Positions 1 through 9,352 of a stretch of DNA of 64,000 bases are shown here, piece by piece (position 1 is the stretch's first letter; each line of letters opens with the position of its first letter). Source of the DNA: Deltaproteobacteria bacterium (GTDB lineage: Bacteria; Desulfobacterota; Desulfarculia; Adiutricales; Adiutricaceae); the NCBI GenBank assembly GCA_031276865.1, contig JAISMF010000041.1, forward strand, positions 1 through 64,000, given 5' to 3'. Below the pieces are notes generated by a model. The model saw nothing but the letters and a program-made list of their open reading frames with translations. It was not told the DNA's origin and made no database searches. The position numbers were made by a program, and so were the translations under genes.

Positions 1-76
1 CCCCCCCCCCCCCCCCCCGCCCCCCCCCCCCCCCCCCCCCCCGGCGCCCCCCCCCCGCCCCCCCCGCCCCCCCCCC
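1..76. repeat. Poly-C low-complexity contig end
   Basis: Almost pure C, with a few interspersed G and A. Read on the minus strand it is a poly-G run that directly continues the open reading frame of the neighbouring DUF3786 gene. A poly-G tail of this kind is typical of two-colour Illumina reads that lose signal. I therefore infer a sequencing or assembly artefact at a contig edge rather than genomic sequence. Confidence 0.8.
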
Positions 77-722
77 ACGCGGGCGGACGGCTTTTTTTCA
101 TGGAGACGAGGAGGGAGCTCAGGCAGTTGATCAGGGCGAAAATTCCGTCCAGACGCAGGTAGTAGTGGATGTTGGAGTCGAAATTGTAGCGGACCTCGGC
201 CGGGAACTCCTCGTCCGCCGGCTCGATGTGGCAGTAGACCTCGACGAAGGGGAGGGCCTTTAGGCGAAAGGAGAGTTTACGGTGCGGAACGGCCCCCAGA
301 GCGAGGGCGACTTTGACGAGTTCTTCGGGAGCGTCCCCGAAGGCCTCGGCCACCGGGGCCTTCATAAGTTCGTGGGGGCCCTTGAAAAAAAAAGCTCCCG
401 AAGGGAGCGCGGCCGGGCTTACCTCGTCCCCGGAAAGGCCGGGAGCGGGGCCTTTCCCGGCGTTCACGAGATAGCTGAGCATAACGATGGTTCGCTGGTA
501 ATTCGGAGGCCCGGACCCGGTTAGGGCGGCCACGGTCCTGTTTTCCGGGGTGAAAGCGTAACGTCCGCCCAGAAAGTCGAGTTCGTAGCGGGGGTGGCCT
601 TCCTCAAAGCCTAGTTCGGCTCCGGAAAGCTCGGCCACCCGGAAGGGATCGAGGGCGGCTAGATCCTCCCAGAGGGGGAGGTTGGAGTAATTTTCGTACT
701 GTTTGTTAAGATCGTCCGACAA
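77..722 (-). CDS. DUF3786 family protein, 3' end lost in poly-C
   Basis: The reading frame is open from a TTG at 722 down into the poly-C tract, about 215 codons, with no stop before the sequence degenerates. Near the C-terminus it carries an acidic 'ADEEFPAEVRYNFDS' stretch followed by a 'HYYLRL' segment. This is the pattern I associate with the end of DUF3786 proteins (DeEFP...LFD...yL). The length is already close to full for the family, so only the stop is probably missing. The function of DUF3786 is unknown. The gene lies 20 bp behind the IscA-like gene on the same strand, so the two are probably co-transcribed. The start is uncertain because no good ribosome-binding site precedes the TTG. 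A second family member lies at 32355-33026. Confidence 0.65.
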
Positions 723-742
723 GGTTGGAAGGGCCGGTTTTT

Positions 743-1075
743 TTAGTTGAAGCAGCCGTCGCAGCCCGAGCAGTCGGGAGTCGCGGGCGGGAGGAGCTTC
801 TCGCTCTCCACCACGAAGCCGGAGTCGAAGCCGTTGTTCTGGAAATCTATGGTGACTCCACCGGTTTTTTCCAGGAGGCCTTTGTTGATGACCAGGGTGA
901 GTCCCCCTTCTTTGGTGGAAAAATCAGTCTCGCCGGGAGCGTCCACGGTCAGGGAAAGCTGGCCGAGCCCTCCGCAGGAGGCGGGGGGAAGGATGACCCG
1001 CACGGACGGCGTCGCCTTTTTTTCCGTAAGAAAGCCGGTGAGTTCTTTAAGGGCCGTCGGGGTAATTTTGATCAT
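743..1075 (-). CDS. IscA/HesB-like iron-sulfur cluster protein
   Basis: A 110-residue protein of the HesB/IscA fold, a family that carries or delivers Fe-S clusters. It has the family's internal cysteine in 'PASCGGLGQLSL' and ends in a cysteine cluster 'DCSGCDGCFN', a variant of the usual C-terminal CxC pair that gives three closely spaced cysteines. The ATG at 1075 is chosen over a GTG at 1090 because GGGAG lies 8 nt upstream of it. Followed by the DUF3786 gene. No isc or suf genes are adjacent, so this is a stand-alone copy. Family assignment is firm; whether it acts as scaffold, carrier or something else cannot be told from sequence. Confidence 0.8.
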   Translation of the reverse strand: MIKITPTALKELTGFLTEKKATPSVRVILPPASCGGLGQLSLTVDAPGETDFSTKEGGLTLVINKGLLEKTGGVTIDFQNNGFDSGFVVESEKLLPPATPDCSGCDGCFN

Positions 1076-1623
1076 ATTGAAATCTCCCACGAATGACGGG
1101 CGTAAGCGCCCAAGGAGGAGCTTGTCCGGTAAGAAGGGGAACTTGAGACGAGGATGCCGGAAAAAAGAAATTTAAACGCCATAATAATGATTCTAATTTT
1201 AATAAGGCGTTAAAGCCGACTATAAGATCCGGTTCAAGGCCACTTTGGAAAGCCGGCGCCTCAACCCGGCTGAAGTATAGCACAAAGGCGCCTTTGATTG
1301 AGATTTTACGGGCCTTCCGGACCGCGGCGGCTCACAAGCCGTGAGGCCATGTCATAAACATAAGGATCAGGCGGCCGAAGGTCAAGAGCCTGGGAGCCGG
1401 AGAAGGCGAAAAACCGGCGAAAAAACCGCCCCGGTGGGGGCGGTTTTTTCAACCGGCCGGCCGTCAAATTTTGTCGGGTTGAAAGGGAGGGATTCGAGGA
1501 AGGGATGGAGAGGAAAAGAGAAGGGTAGCGGGAAATAATTCAAGCTTGAAAATAATTACAAATAATATTATATAATTAATATTAAAAAAAGATAATATAT
1601 TTATTAAATAAAAAAATATAAAA
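1076..1623. other. Intergenic, no gene; terminator inside
   Basis: No convincing coding sequence. The right part (about 1540-1623) is very AT-rich and marks the GC boundary of island 1. A strong inverted repeat lies at 1420-1449, listed separately. Confidence 0.6.
1420..1449 (-). terminator. Bidirectional rho-independent terminator
   Basis: A perfect 13-bp stem, AAAAAACCGCCCC against GGGGCGGTTTTTT, with a GGTG loop and a T-run on either strand. It lies about 175 bp downstream of the radical SAM gene at 1624-2727 and would end that transcript before the iscA-like gene. Confidence 0.75.
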
Positions 1624-2727
1624 TCAAGACCATTCGGGGGCGAATTCGAAATCAGTTTGAATAAATGATTCCTTTTTATTCCAGTTAGCAAACGATGACT
1701 GGTAACAATTTTCGCATTCGGGCGTTGTCGAAAAACTGTTAACGCTTTTTCTGTGTTCGACAAATTGTTGCGACTGCCATGCGGTTATGAAATCAGAGGC
1801 GTCATTGATATGAAAGAATTTTTTTGATGTCGACATGCACGGCCTCACAAAACCATCGGAGCCGAGAAAAAAATCGCGCCAGGCTGTATAGCATTTTTTG
1901 TGAGGCGAATCTCCGGCGGGATCCTCTTTTTGCAGGTGGGGCAGCTTAAGGGAAACGCCACTCTTTTCGCTCTTTTCCATCGCCTGGTTAAACACGTCGG
2001 AAACCCATGACGTCTCGTTGTACAATGACTCGTCAAGCATTGTATCGTCAAAAGCGGTGAAATAAACTAATTTTACTTCGTTAAGGTTAAGATCGGCCGC
2101 TAAATCAATCATTTGAGGAAATTCGTTAAGATTGGATTTCATGGCGGTGAAAACAAAGTTGATCCAGGGCCAGGAAATATTTAAGCGGGTTTTTTCAGCG
2201 GTAATTGTTTTTAGCGTTCGGGTTATTTTATTGAAATCGCTCCCTCTGCGTATTTGATTATTTGTTTCAGCTTTGGCGCCGTCAAGACTCACCGCTATTA
2301 TTTCGCAATTATTATCAAAAATATTTTTAAACAAATGGTCTAATTTTAAACCGTTTGTGCAAAAATATTTTCTTAAATCGTTTTTAGCCGCCCAAGACAA
2401 AAAATCCGTGAAATGAGGATGAACGGTTGGTTCTCCCCAGCCCATTAAAGTAACTTCTTCCACATAAGGGAGAGCGGGATCGAAAAATTTCATCCATTCA
2501 GGGTCGAAATACGTGGGTTTAAAGGAAACAGTGTTCCGAGCGCAGGCCTTGCATCTGAGATTACAGGCGTTAGTCAGCTCGAATACCAATCTTCTTGGAA
2601 AGGAGGCGGGATTATGGTTTTCAGCCAAAGCTTCCGCTTCGTTAAGGGATGAATTGGATGTTTGACGGGAGCTGAGAGGTTTCCCGAAATTTTTCAAATC
2701 AATAGTTTTGGCTCTGAGAATATCCAT
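1624..2727 (-). CDS. Radical SAM/SPASM protein
   Basis: 367 residues. The radical SAM cluster motif is 'CNLRCKAC' (CX3CX2C) at about residue 54, preceded by 'LVFELTNA'. A GGE-equivalent 'GWGEP' follows near residue 96. The C-terminal part has cysteines in 'KKCYTAW', 'VRPCMS' and 'CENCYQ', as in SPASM auxiliary-cluster domains. SPASM enzymes modify peptides or carry out dehydrogenations and epimerisations on sugars and other substrates. No precursor peptide is visible nearby. The neighbours, a C-methyltransferase and a glycosyltransferase, favour a role in surface glycan or small-molecule modification, but that is inference. Lower GC than the surrounding housekeeping genes. It lacks the N-terminal Rossmann-like domain of the four paralogues at 25-31 kb. 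Confidence 0.85.
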   Translation of the reverse strand: MDILRAKTIDLKNFGKPLSSRQTSNSSLNEAEALAENHNPASFPRRLVFELTNACNLRCKACARNTVSFKPTYFDPEWMKFFDPALPYVEEVTLMGWGEPTVHPHFTDFLSWAAKNDLRKYFCTNGLKLDHLFKNIFDNNCEIIAVSLDGAKAETNNQIRRGSDFNKITRTLKTITAEKTRLNISWPWINFVFTAMKSNLNEFPQMIDLAADLNLNEVKLVYFTAFDDTMLDESLYNETSWVSDVFNQAMEKSEKSGVSLKLPHLQKEDPAGDSPHKKCYTAWRDFFLGSDGFVRPCMSTSKKFFHINDASDFITAWQSQQFVEHRKSVNSFSTTPECENCYQSSFANWNKKESFIQTDFEFAPEWS

Positions 2728-2848
2728 GGACGCCCCGCGGTAAAGGTTTATAAATAAGGTGAAAAGTTTAAAAAAAAATCAGGAAAAGAACGTTGGAAAG
2801 TTGATCTTCAGGTGTTTTTAATACCGTACTTATAAATATCCTCTTTAT

Positions 2849-4114
2849 TTAGTCACCGGTTAAAGTTAAAACCTGCCCTTTAAAATCTATTTCAGTCAGA
2901 TACGATTTAACACTGTGCTCAATTCCGTGAAACATTAAAAGCACTCTATCATTTTTTGTAAAATTATTTAATATTTCTGTCGGATGAATTTTTTTTCCTA
3001 AAATGGTACGCCTTTGCTTGTCGGTATCTTTGTCGATAAACCCGGCGATATTTTTGATTGAGATATAATTTTGTCCGATGAGAAGCTGGAGCAGCTGCGT
3101 AACGCCCCAAATCCATAGAGGTTCATGTGACTTAGCGATATTGTCAAGTTTTTCAAGAATGGAACTGTTTTTGGACAATTCTAAGTAGCGTGAAAAACCG
3201 CTAAAATCTTCTTGAATATTTTCGGTCGCGATTTTAATGTGATTTAACGCCGGAGCGGAAGGATCATCGGATCGTGAAGTTTCAGCCGCGGGCTTCAGTC
3301 TGGCGATCGCGTATAAAACCGGCGTGTAAAACCCGTCTTTTTCAGCGGTATGAAATATTGTTTTTCCTAATTTCAATACTTCAAATCCTGAAAGAATGAG
3401 CATATTGTTCAGGGAAGATGAAGTGAAATGCTGCAGATGTTCAAGATATAAATAATAAAACGGAGGCGTCTCCGCGGGGTAAGAACCGGCGTCCGGCAAT
3501 TCTATATAAACAAGTCCACCAGGCGCCATAAACTTTTTAATTTCAGTCAGAGCGGTCGCCGGATATAACAAATGTTCAAGAACATGAGAATAAACAGCCA
3601 GAGATGGCGAAAGGTTAATCTTGGGAAGATTTTGAGCTGAACCCGCGTAAGCGGTGAGTTTTTCATTCTTGAGCAATTCTACCGTTCTCGCGGACGGTTC
3701 AATAGCGATAACATTTTTGTAACCGGATTGAATCAGCTCTTTGGTGAGACCACCGCGTCCGGCGCCTATATCGAAGATAATACCGTTTTCCGTATTGTCG
3801 TACCACTCTTTTATTCTTTGAATTATTTCTCTTTGATGAGTTATATCCGCATCGGTTTGAGAGCCAGACCCGACATGAATATTTGAGGTATTGTATTCCT
3901 TTTCGACATAAATGTAAGTGATTTGCTCTTCAGTAAGATTGTTGTCATAAAATATATGGCCGCAATCGCCACAAAAAGCGAGCGTAAAATCGCCGGGTAT
4001 GGATGAACCGTCATAAGTTTGAAATTTAATTTTATCTAAATGAAAGCCGGTGGCGTTTTTGCAGATTGGGCACGGTTGGATAAATTTTTCAATATGCGAG
4101 GTCGCCAGATTCAT
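2849..4114 (-). CDS. Class I SAM-dependent C-methyltransferase, three-domain
   Basis: 421 residues in three parts. The N-terminus has a zinc-binding motif, 'CPICKNATG' with 'CGDCGH' (residues about 15-55), as in sugar C-methyltransferases of the TylC3/NovU type. The middle is a Rossmann methyltransferase with the SAM-binding loop 'IFDIGAGRGGLT' (about 114-125) and 'YSHVLEHLLYP'. The C-terminus (about 335-421) resembles the Methyltransf_14 domain, with 'LWIWGVTQLLQLL' and 'IAGFIDKDTDKQ'. Such enzymes methylate deoxysugar nucleotides or related substrates. It lies 121 bp upstream of the radical SAM gene in transcription order, so the two may form one transcript. AT-rich, consistent with acquired surface-polysaccharide material. 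Confidence 0.85.
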   Translation of the reverse strand: MNLATSHIEKFIQPCPICKNATGFHLDKIKFQTYDGSSIPGDFTLAFCGDCGHIFYDNNLTEEQITYIYVEKEYNTSNIHVGSGSQTDADITHQREIIQRIKEWYDNTENGIIFDIGAGRGGLTKELIQSGYKNVIAIEPSARTVELLKNEKLTAYAGSAQNLPKINLSPSLAVYSHVLEHLLYPATALTEIKKFMAPGGLVYIELPDAGSYPAETPPFYYLYLEHLQHFTSSSLNNMLILSGFEVLKLGKTIFHTAEKDGFYTPVLYAIARLKPAAETSRSDDPSAPALNHIKIATENIQEDFSGFSRYLELSKNSSILEKLDNIAKSHEPLWIWGVTQLLQLLIGQNYISIKNIAGFIDKDTDKQRRTILGKKIHPTEILNNFTKNDRVLLMFHGIEHSVKSYLTEIDFKGQVLTLTGD

Positions 4115-5222
4115 AATTATTACTCGTTATGCTGAAAGCTCCGTTTCTAATCGATTTTTACTTGGTAATATAAAAATGTCAGTCAGACGAACGCCACAAG
4201 GAGAGGTAAATGTTTACAAACAGGTCACGATAAGTATTTTCCATTTTAAATATGTACAAGCTAAATATATAGCAGATATTGCGTAACATGAACGGTTCAG
4301 TATTCAGTTTTTTTTAACGGTTAATTCGCCCGGAACTAATTCGCATTTTTGCCAGCCTAATAGGTTATCCTGTTATTTAGGGGAGATATAGAGGAATGAG
4401 CGGATCAACTATTTTGTAAACGATCGGCTCGTTATGCGCGTCGCAGTTAAAATGCAAGTGAAGCGCCACACGGTTACTTATATGAACAATTCCTGATGTA
4501 TACTATCGGCTGATGATATAAACTTAAACCGTCTGTAAAAATCTCTATCCCGAATTACTCGCCCTCGCCCCTGATATTTTTGCTTGGCGAATTACGGAAC
4601 TTACCGGATTCATCGGAAAAAATAAACGATCGCTTGTTGTCAACATGCGGGTGGAATAATCTTAAGTTAGTAAATTATACTGTAAAAATTGAATAAAATC
4701 AAGATAAAAGTTCATTTGTTAACGGATTCGGTATAAGGCGGCGCGGCAGGCGGCTTATGATAGGCAACATATGTATATATAAAAAAGTAAATTATATAAA
4801 ATTAATAATTATAATATTATTTTACATAATATTAAAAGACAACGGCGGCCCGCGGGAATCGGGCGTCAGGGAAAGCCGAGAGCTTTAAACGCTTGTAAAA
4901 AACGAAACGCCGACGTTCATAAGCGCCCACCAGGGGAGATGAAACAGCTCCCATGAACACAAAAAATGACGACGGGAAAGCGTATGAATTTACTGTAGCG
5001 TTTTTAGACACAGGGCGTTCAGGCGGCGATGTTGTTTTTGCGGATGGTTTCCAATCCACCCGTCATGGTTCGGGCGTGTTTATTCCATACGGTGGATTAA
5101 AGTCCATGACGGTTGAAAAGCTGATATGTTTCAGTATCCTTTTGACATTTCCAGCGTCTGTTCGGCACGGCTATCGGTTTTTCAAGAGGATGCTTTTCTA
5201 ACGTCTTTTAGAAAAATAGGTT
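4115..5222. other. 1.1-kb AT-rich gap without recognisable gene
   Basis: Only short frames that resemble nothing. Long A/T tracts occur around 4670-4840 and there is a small higher-GC patch at 4840-5170. Just downstream of the glycosyltransferase stop lies a weak AT-only inverted repeat (TTTTCTAA/TTTAGAAAA, 5194-5215) that may act as its terminator. The segment could be decayed coding sequence between transferred genes, but I cannot identify a parent. Confidence 0.5.
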
Positions 5223-6428
5223 TTACGCTACTTTTTTTGTAAGCATGCTCAAGAAATCTTTAGACGGCTGGTGAGCCGGAGTGTGTTCCAGCTGCTGAAT
5301 AAGCGCAAGCTGCGTCTCCTTGTTCCTCCCCAAAGCGTTGTAGAGAACCGCCTTGGCGAAGTGAATAAAAGGATATCCCGGCATCAGCGCCTCGACAAAT
5401 TCCATTTCCTGAATGAGTCTTGCGACATACACGAAATCCAGGTGATGATATCTGGTTCGGTCGATTTCCTCTTTGTTTATTTCTTTTAAATCGTCTTCCC
5501 ATCCTTGTCTGAATTTGGCTAAGGAAATCAACTTCAGCGCCCTCTGGAGCTCAAAGTGAATCTGGCCCTGATAGCGGCTCAATAATGCGGAAATAGCAGG
5601 TTTAACAAGCTTGTCTTTTTCTTCCAGCGAAAGATCGGAGTGGGCTATCAGCTTGCAGTGGTTGTGTATATAGTTTATAGTCGGAAGCCTGATTCCCTGT
5701 CCGGACGGAGATGCGTTCATTTTATCGATTTTTAAATATCTATCCAATAAGCCGTGGGGTAGTTTTTCTTTCTGAGAACTATCCTTAGTTCTCTGAAGGA
5801 GTATTTCCGGCACTTGCAGAATTCTCCCTTGAAGCGCTAGATTGGCTAAGAGGAGATTGTCCCCGGCTAAATCTTCATTATATAGATACATGGTAAACAT
5901 GTATGATTTAGCGGCATTAAAAGTCCGCATGACGCCTAAGAACGGCGTTGTCCAGCCTAAATATTTTATAACGTTTAAAAAGCGCGTAGAGGGATCGGGG
6001 TCGTCGAAAGTTATTTTGTCGAAGTATATCTCATCGGTTTTTTTGTCATCGTCTAGAAACTGGCAGTAGGGGTAGGCGACCAGGGCGTCGGGGTTTTCTT
6101 CAAGGGTCTGCACGCACTTCTCGGCCATAGACGGCTTCCAAACCAAATCGGCCGCGGCGTAGGCGGTAAAAGGACTGCTGTGAGCCATGAACAGATGAGC
6201 GAAGTTAAAAATAAGCCCTAAATTTTCAGGATTTTTGGAATAAACGATTCTCGAGTCGCGGCTCGCCATGTTCTTGCAGATTTTTCCGGTGTTGTCCTCG
6301 GAGTTGTTGTCCGAGACGAGGATCCTGATATCCTCCATGGTCTGGCTCGTCAGGGACTTCAAAAGAGTGGCGATTGTTTTTTCTCCGTTGTACACCGGTA
6401 CGCAGATCGTGAGTTTGGGCTCGGCCAT
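5223..6428 (-). CDS. Family 2 glycosyltransferase
   Basis: 401 residues. The N-terminal 230 form a GT-A fold: 'LTICVPVYNGEKTIATLL' at the start, 'ILVSDNNSEDNT' (nucleotide-binding region) and 'FTAYAAADLVWKPSM'. The last stands where GT2 enzymes have the DxD-like metal-binding step; here it reads AAAD, so metal use is unclear. The C-terminal 170 residues are helical and may be a tetratricopeptide-like or substrate-recognition part, seen in '...YPFIHFAKAVLYNALGRNKETQLAL'. Probably transfers a sugar in synthesis of a surface glycan, in the cytoplasm. Same strand as the C-methyltransferase, but 1.1 kb separates them. Acceptor and donor cannot be predicted. Confidence 0.85.
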   Translation of the reverse strand: MAEPKLTICVPVYNGEKTIATLLKSLTSQTMEDIRILVSDNNSEDNTGKICKNMASRDSRIVYSKNPENLGLIFNFAHLFMAHSSPFTAYAAADLVWKPSMAEKCVQTLEENPDALVAYPYCQFLDDDKKTDEIYFDKITFDDPDPSTRFLNVIKYLGWTTPFLGVMRTFNAAKSYMFTMYLYNEDLAGDNLLLANLALQGRILQVPEILLQRTKDSSQKEKLPHGLLDRYLKIDKMNASPSGQGIRLPTINYIHNHCKLIAHSDLSLEEKDKLVKPAISALLSRYQGQIHFELQRALKLISLAKFRQGWEDDLKEINKEEIDRTRYHHLDFVYVARLIQEMEFVEALMPGYPFIHFAKAVLYNALGRNKETQLALIQQLEHTPAHQPSKDFLSMLTKKVA

Positions 6429-6619
6429 GGTGAAAACTTCCTTATGTTTGAAAAATGGCGCTCGTTTAGGGCGTTTTTCGGGGACGCCGCGGGAAACCGG
6501 AACGTAAAAAAAATAAACGGTCCTTTACTTCCGCCGGATCCGCCGTTTCCGGGAGTCGGGATCCGAGAAACAGCTTAAGCATGATCTGTGCCATTTTTTT
6601 AAAAACATAAGAATTTTTA

Positions 6620-7354
6620 TCAAGTTTTTCTTCCGAGGATGCACAAAGCGGCCAGAGCCGCGGTCTCCGATCTCAAGGTGATGGCTCCCAAAGAGACGGG
6701 CGTGAAGAAAGAATCCCGGGCGGCCTGTTTTTCTTCCGGAGTGAAGCCTCCCTCGGGGCCGACGAGGATGACCGAAGGGGAATTATTTTCCGGAGGCCGG
6801 GGAGGAGCGCCTTCGCCATCCATAATATAGAGGGCGTATTCGTCTTTTTTGGCTCCGTATTCTTCCAGGAGCTCGGATAGTCCGGCCGGAGGCCGCAAAA
6901 CCAGGGGAAAAGTTCTCCCCGACTGTTTTCCGGCCTCAACCGCGATCCTATTCCAGCGCTCCAGCTTGGAGGCGCCCACGGAGTCCCCTCGAACCCGACA
7001 GCGGGACGAGATTACGGGTATCAGTTTCGAGGCTCCCAGTTCGACGCCCTTTTCCACGGCCCACTCGAAGCGGGCGGGACGGATCAGGGAAAGGAGCAGG
7101 ACGGGGCCGTTCGCGGGGGGGGAGGCTTCGTAGGGGCCGGTGACCAGGGCCTTGAGGGACGGCGAGGCGCCTTTCAGGGCCTCCGCCACCCTGGCGGGGG
7201 CGCTTCCGTCCGGGCCCATGAGCTCTATTGGGTCTCCGGGTTTCAGTCTTAAGGAGAGGACGCCGTGCCTGGCCTCGGCGGGGTCGAGGGTCACCAGGTC
7301 GCCCTCTTTAACGATCGTTTGCGAACGTGGCAGGGCGAGCCTCGCGCTCCTCAT
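6620..7354 (-). CDS. rsmE: 16S rRNA m3U1498 methyltransferase RsmE
   Basis: 244 residues. The enzyme methylates N3 of U1498 of 16S rRNA with SAM, acting on the assembled small subunit. An N-terminal PUA-like domain is followed by a SPOUT domain. Diagnostic C-terminal motifs are 'LVGPEGGFTPEE' and 'LGAITLRSETAALAAL', which form the trefoil-knot SAM site. 'ARFEWAVEKGVELGA' is also typical. The reading frame extends 37 codons further upstream, but those overlap prmA. The ATG at 7354 is preferred because it overlaps the prmA stop as ATGA, indicating translational coupling. The prmA-rsmE order is common in bacteria. Confidence 0.95.
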   Translation of the reverse strand: MRSARLALPRSQTIVKEGDLVTLDPAEARHGVLSLRLKPGDPIELMGPDGSAPARVAEALKGASPSLKALVTGPYEASPPANGPVLLLSLIRPARFEWAVEKGVELGASKLIPVISSRCRVRGDSVGASKLERWNRIAVEAGKQSGRTFPLVLRPPAGLSELLEEYGAKKDEYALYIMDGEGAPPRPPENNSPSVILVGPEGGFTPEEKQAARDSFFTPVSLGAITLRSETAALAALCILGRKT

Positions 7355-8346
7355 TTTTCCGGCCGGGTTTCCAGGGATGGTTCCGGGGCGACGACTCTCG
7401 CGGGAGGAGGGGAGGGCGGGCTTCCGGACGGAACGTCCGGAAGCTTGAAGGAGAGGGCCGACCATTCGGCCTGGCCCAGATGCCGCAGCCAGCTCCAGCC
7501 ATCTTTTAAAAAGGCCTCCGCGAGCTCGTCCGCCTGCTCGGCTATGATTCCGGAAAGGATAAGATGGGAGCCGGGGGCGGCGGCGGCTTTAATATCGGGC
7601 GCCAGCTTGAGAAGGGGGTTTAGGGAGAGGTTCGCGAGGATGATGGAAAAACCGGGTTTGAGGCTGTTAAGCGGCTCTCCGGAGAAGCTGATGGAGCCGG
7701 TTAGCAGGTTGAGATCCCTATTGGCCAGGGCCACAGGGACGGTCTCGGGGTCGGTGTCCACGCCCTCCACCACGGCCCCGGGAAAGAGGACGGCCGCGGC
7801 CAGGGCCAGAATGCCCGAACCGGCCCCCAAATCCAGGATCCTTTCCGGCGTGAGGCCGCTTTCCGCGAGTTCGCTCAAGATTTTTAACGAGAGGAAGGTG
7901 GTGGGGTGCCGCCCCGAGCCGAAGGCCGCCCCGGGGTCGATTTTCAGGACGGGGGGAAGAGACCCTTCGGGGAGTCCGAAATACTCCCTTAGGTCGCCCT
8001 CCCAGAAGGTGGGGGAGAGGATGAGCCGTCCGGATACCATTACCGGCCTCTGCTCGGCCTTCCAGAGCTCCGCGTAATCCTCCAGCGGCAGAAGCTCCAT
8101 GGACAGGTTGAAGCTTTTTACCGGCAGATCGAAGGATTTGGCGGCCCGGGTCAGGGCCGGGGGAAGGGTGGTCATGAGGCGCATGGCCTCCTCCCGGGCG
8201 AAGGAGGCCTTGAGCACGAGGTTACCCGCGGAGTCGGGATTGTCCTCCCAGACGGCGCCGGCTCCCAGATCGAAGAGGATGTAGGAGGCCGCCTCCCGGG
8301 AGACCGGCGGGACGCTTAAAGAGACTTGAAGCCATTCCCCCGTCAT
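7351..8346 (-). CDS. prmA: Ribosomal protein L11 methyltransferase
   Basis: 331 residues. PrmA methylates lysines and the N-terminal amine of ribosomal protein L11 with SAM. The short N-terminal substrate-recognition domain is followed by a linker and a class I methyltransferase domain. Visible motifs are the PrmA signature 'DPGAAFGSGRHPTT' (about residues 137-150), the SAM loop 'ILDLGAGSGILALAAA' and 'IILANLSLNPLLKLAP', which fits the NPPY-like catalytic loop position. The C-terminus is extended by about 30 Pro/Ser-rich residues. The start ATG overlaps the stop of the upstream amidohydrolase (ATGA), and its own stop overlaps the rsmE start, so the three genes are translationally coupled. Confidence 0.95.
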   Translation of the reverse strand: MTGEWLQVSLSVPPVSREAASYILFDLGAGAVWEDNPDSAGNLVLKASFAREEAMRLMTTLPPALTRAAKSFDLPVKSFNLSMELLPLEDYAELWKAEQRPVMVSGRLILSPTFWEGDLREYFGLPEGSLPPVLKIDPGAAFGSGRHPTTFLSLKILSELAESGLTPERILDLGAGSGILALAAAVLFPGAVVEGVDTDPETVPVALANRDLNLLTGSISFSGEPLNSLKPGFSIILANLSLNPLLKLAPDIKAAAAPGSHLILSGIIAEQADELAEAFLKDGWSWLRHLGQAEWSALSFKLPDVPSGSPPSPPPARVVAPEPSLETRPEK

Positions 8347-9185
8347 CGGAGCCCTAAAAAGCTTTCCGCCGCCAGCCCCAGGATCTGCTCCGTATCTTCG
8401 GAGCTTAAGCCGGCGTCGGCGAAATAGCGGTAGTAGCGTTCGGGCTTTAGGAGGGGGTAGTCCGTTCCGAAGAGGAAACGCTCCGCTCCCAGGATCTCGG
8501 CCGCGAGAGACAGCGCCTGGGGGTGGAAGAGATAGGGCATGGCGGCAGTGTCGAAGCGGACGTGGGAAAAATTTTCCCTGACTTCTTTTTTCAAGGTGGC
8601 GAAAAAAGGAATGCCGCCTCCGAAGTGGGCTAGAATGAGTTTAGCCCCGGCGCAGCGTTTCACGAGAGCGTATATCTCCGAAATCTCGATGGGGGCCTTA
8701 CCGGGGTACTGATGGCCTATGGGCTCGTTTACGTGGATCAAAAGGGGGGCGTCCCGGTCCCGGCAGAGATCCGCGAGGGCGCCTAGGCGTTCCACTAGAT
8801 CCGGGGTGATCCCCTCGTCGTAGACGCAGAGCTCGCCCAGGCCGAAACCCCCGGCTTGGAGAAAACCCTGGGCCAGATCGTGGGCGAATGGGGCCCGGGG
8901 ATCGAAGGAGGCCAGGGGGAGGAGCCTTTCCGGATAGCGGGAGCACTCGTCCAAGAGCCAGTCGTTGTAGCGCCGGGCGTTATCCTCCTTTTGAAAGGAG
9001 AAGCCCGTCACCAGCGCCTTGTCCACCCCGCCCTCGTCCATGGCCTTCAAAACCTCGGAGGTGGACGCCAGCCTGGCCGACGGATCCGAGTAGAGGACTT
9101 TTAAGCCCGGTTCACCGTCCAGGGCCGCCCCGCGGTCCCGAATGAGTTCGGGCGAACTCAGGTGGATGTGGACGTCTATTTTCAA
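8343..9185 (-). CDS. Amidohydrolase family 2 TIM-barrel hydrolase
   Basis: 280 residues of the Amidohydro_2 type, metal-dependent hydrolases or decarboxylases. Metal-ligand motifs are in order: 'IDVHIHLS' (HxH, residues 4-7), 'LLIHVNEPIG' (about 149), 'LILAHFGGG' (about 185) and 'FLFGTDYPLL' (about 236, the late Asp). All ligands look intact, so the enzyme should be active. The substrate is unknown; relatives include aminocarboxymuconate-semialdehyde decarboxylase-like proteins. First gene of the overlapping set with prmA and rsmE. The coupling to two rRNA/ribosome-modifying genes is curious but need not be functional. Confidence 0.85.
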   Translation of the reverse strand: MKIDVHIHLSSPELIRDRGAALDGEPGLKVLYSDPSARLASTSEVLKAMDEGGVDKALVTGFSFQKEDNARRYNDWLLDECSRYPERLLPLASFDPRAPFAHDLAQGFLQAGGFGLGELCVYDEGITPDLVERLGALADLCRDRDAPLLIHVNEPIGHQYPGKAPIEISEIYALVKRCAGAKLILAHFGGGIPFFATLKKEVRENFSHVRFDTAAMPYLFHPQALSLAAEILGAERFLFGTDYPLLKPERYYRYFADAGLSSEDTEQILGLAAESFLGLR

Positions 9186-9352
9186 GAAGGGACGCTCCGA
9201 TGCCGGGGAGGGAAAATTGATTAAAAAAAGCTTAAGATTAGCTTAATAAGCCTAAATTATTAACAGAAAAGGAGCGTCAAAATCCGGATTCGGAGGCCGG
9301 GCGGGGGCGTCCCGCGCCGGAGTCGTCCGTTAACGGTCGTAATAGACTATAA

